From assembly GCA_025363505.1 (NCBI GenBank), contig JANYDV010000328.1, positions 1-6,058 of the forward strand: a stretch of 6,058 nt of DNA, given 5' to 3'. A program made the position numbers and the translations under genes. Positions 5,615-6,058 of the stretch are shown piece by piece; the stretch's first letter is position 1; every line of letters starts with the position of its first letter. This DNA is from Bacteroidota bacterium. Its GTDB lineage: Bacteria > Bacteroidota > Ignavibacteria > Palsa-1295. A model generated the notes under the pieces. That model did no database searches, was not told where the DNA came from, and saw nothing but the letters and a program-made list of their open reading frames with translations.

Positions 5615-6058
5615 ATGACAAGAATACTACGATATATCGTTACAGCGATGGCGGTGTGGCTGGTTGCGGTTTCAGCAACCGAAGCACAGCAATCGCTGTA
5701 TCGTATTCGCTTGCAAGATGCGTTTAGTCATGTATTATCAATCGATGGACCAACGACAGGCTTCACGACGAACTGGACGTTGCGCTTTCCATCAGCCGGC
5801 ACAGCATTAGGATCAATACTCTATACCAGTAATGCTTTGGGGCAGCTTGCATGGCTCGCACCCACAACCAATGGATATGTACTGACACTCTCAGGCGGAA
5901 CACCTGTCTGGGCAGATCCGGCAACTATCTTAGGCGGTTGGTTACTCACCGGGAATGCTCCTACAGCCGGCTACAATGGTACGACTGGTAGTTTTATAGG
6001 CACCACTAACACTCAGCCGTTGGTTTTGGCGACAACTAATACCACAACTGCACAACCA
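5615..6058 (+). CDS. Secreted tail-fibre-domain-like protein, N-terminal part, cut by window end
   Basis: The frame is open from ATG 5615 to the last base: 148 residues, no stop. A signal peptide (R3/R6, hydrophobic 8-21, likely cleavage TEA|QQ after 24) is followed by WTLRFPSAG...LGQLAW (54-80), the same fibre motif as in the first secreted protein. Next comes NGYVLTLSGGTPVWADP (86-102), then GGWLLTGNAPTAG...FIGTTNTQPLVLATTN (107-142). That last block closely resembles the W.LtGN...FlGTtdnqpLv.rtn motif I recall from long Bacteroidota 'tail fiber domain-containing' proteins, which often end in a self-cleaving chaperone domain of the peptidase S74 type. That C-terminus, if present, lies beyond the window. 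It is the only gene here with a clear Shine-Dalgarno. Role inferred: exported fibre or surface protein, in line with its two upstream neighbours. Confidence 0.83.
   Translation, partial: MTRILRYIVTAMAVWLVAVSATEAQQSLYRIRLQDAFSHVLSIDGPTTGFTTNWTLRFPSAGTALGSILYTSNALGQLAWLAPTTNGYVLTLSGGTPVWADPATILGGWLLTGNAPTAGYNGTTGSFIGTTNTQPLVLATTNTTTAQP

Overview
The window looks like a chromosomal segment from a member of Bacteroidota or the wider FCB group, possibly near Kapabacteria/Ignavibacteria. The placement is inference, from four signs. A beta-clamp gene is followed by recF and a short DUF721 gene. The best promoter candidates fit the Bacteroidota TTG / TAnnTTTG pattern. Most genes lack a Shine-Dalgarno site. 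All three signal peptides appear to end Ala|Gln, as expected from the 'Q-rule' known in Bacteroidetes. No gene or structure in the window identifies a species.

Positions 1-2070 hold DNA-replication genes: the C-terminal half of the sliding clamp (dnaN, cut by the window edge), recF 14 bp downstream with a forced TTG start, and a 94-residue DciA/DUF721-type protein. The last has its own promoter so close to its ATG that its transcript may be leaderless. Together they cover clamp function, gap repair and helicase loading.

Positions 2176-3591 encode an unrecognised 471-residue, probably cytoplasmic, all-helical (TPR-like) protein. The 266-bp gap after it has no convincing gene but holds a strong 37-nt hairpin (3681-3717) and a Bacteroidota-type promoter candidate (3793-3821).

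Positions 3858-6058 hold a tandem cluster of three genes for secreted, cysteine-free, low-complexity proteins made of modules familiar from phage tail-fibre and collar proteins. The first two (262 and 260 aa) share a C-terminal beta-rich domain. The third runs off the window and has the N-terminal layout of long 'tail fiber domain-containing' surface proteins. A second hairpin (5539-5571) and a different style of expression signal (TATAAT plus GGAG) separate the third gene from the first two. The cluster is the most unusual part of the window. A surface or extracellular fibre is the best guess, but its function is not shown by the sequence.

I found no rRNA, tRNA, CRISPR array, insertion sequence or integrase. 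All supported genes lie on the + strand.
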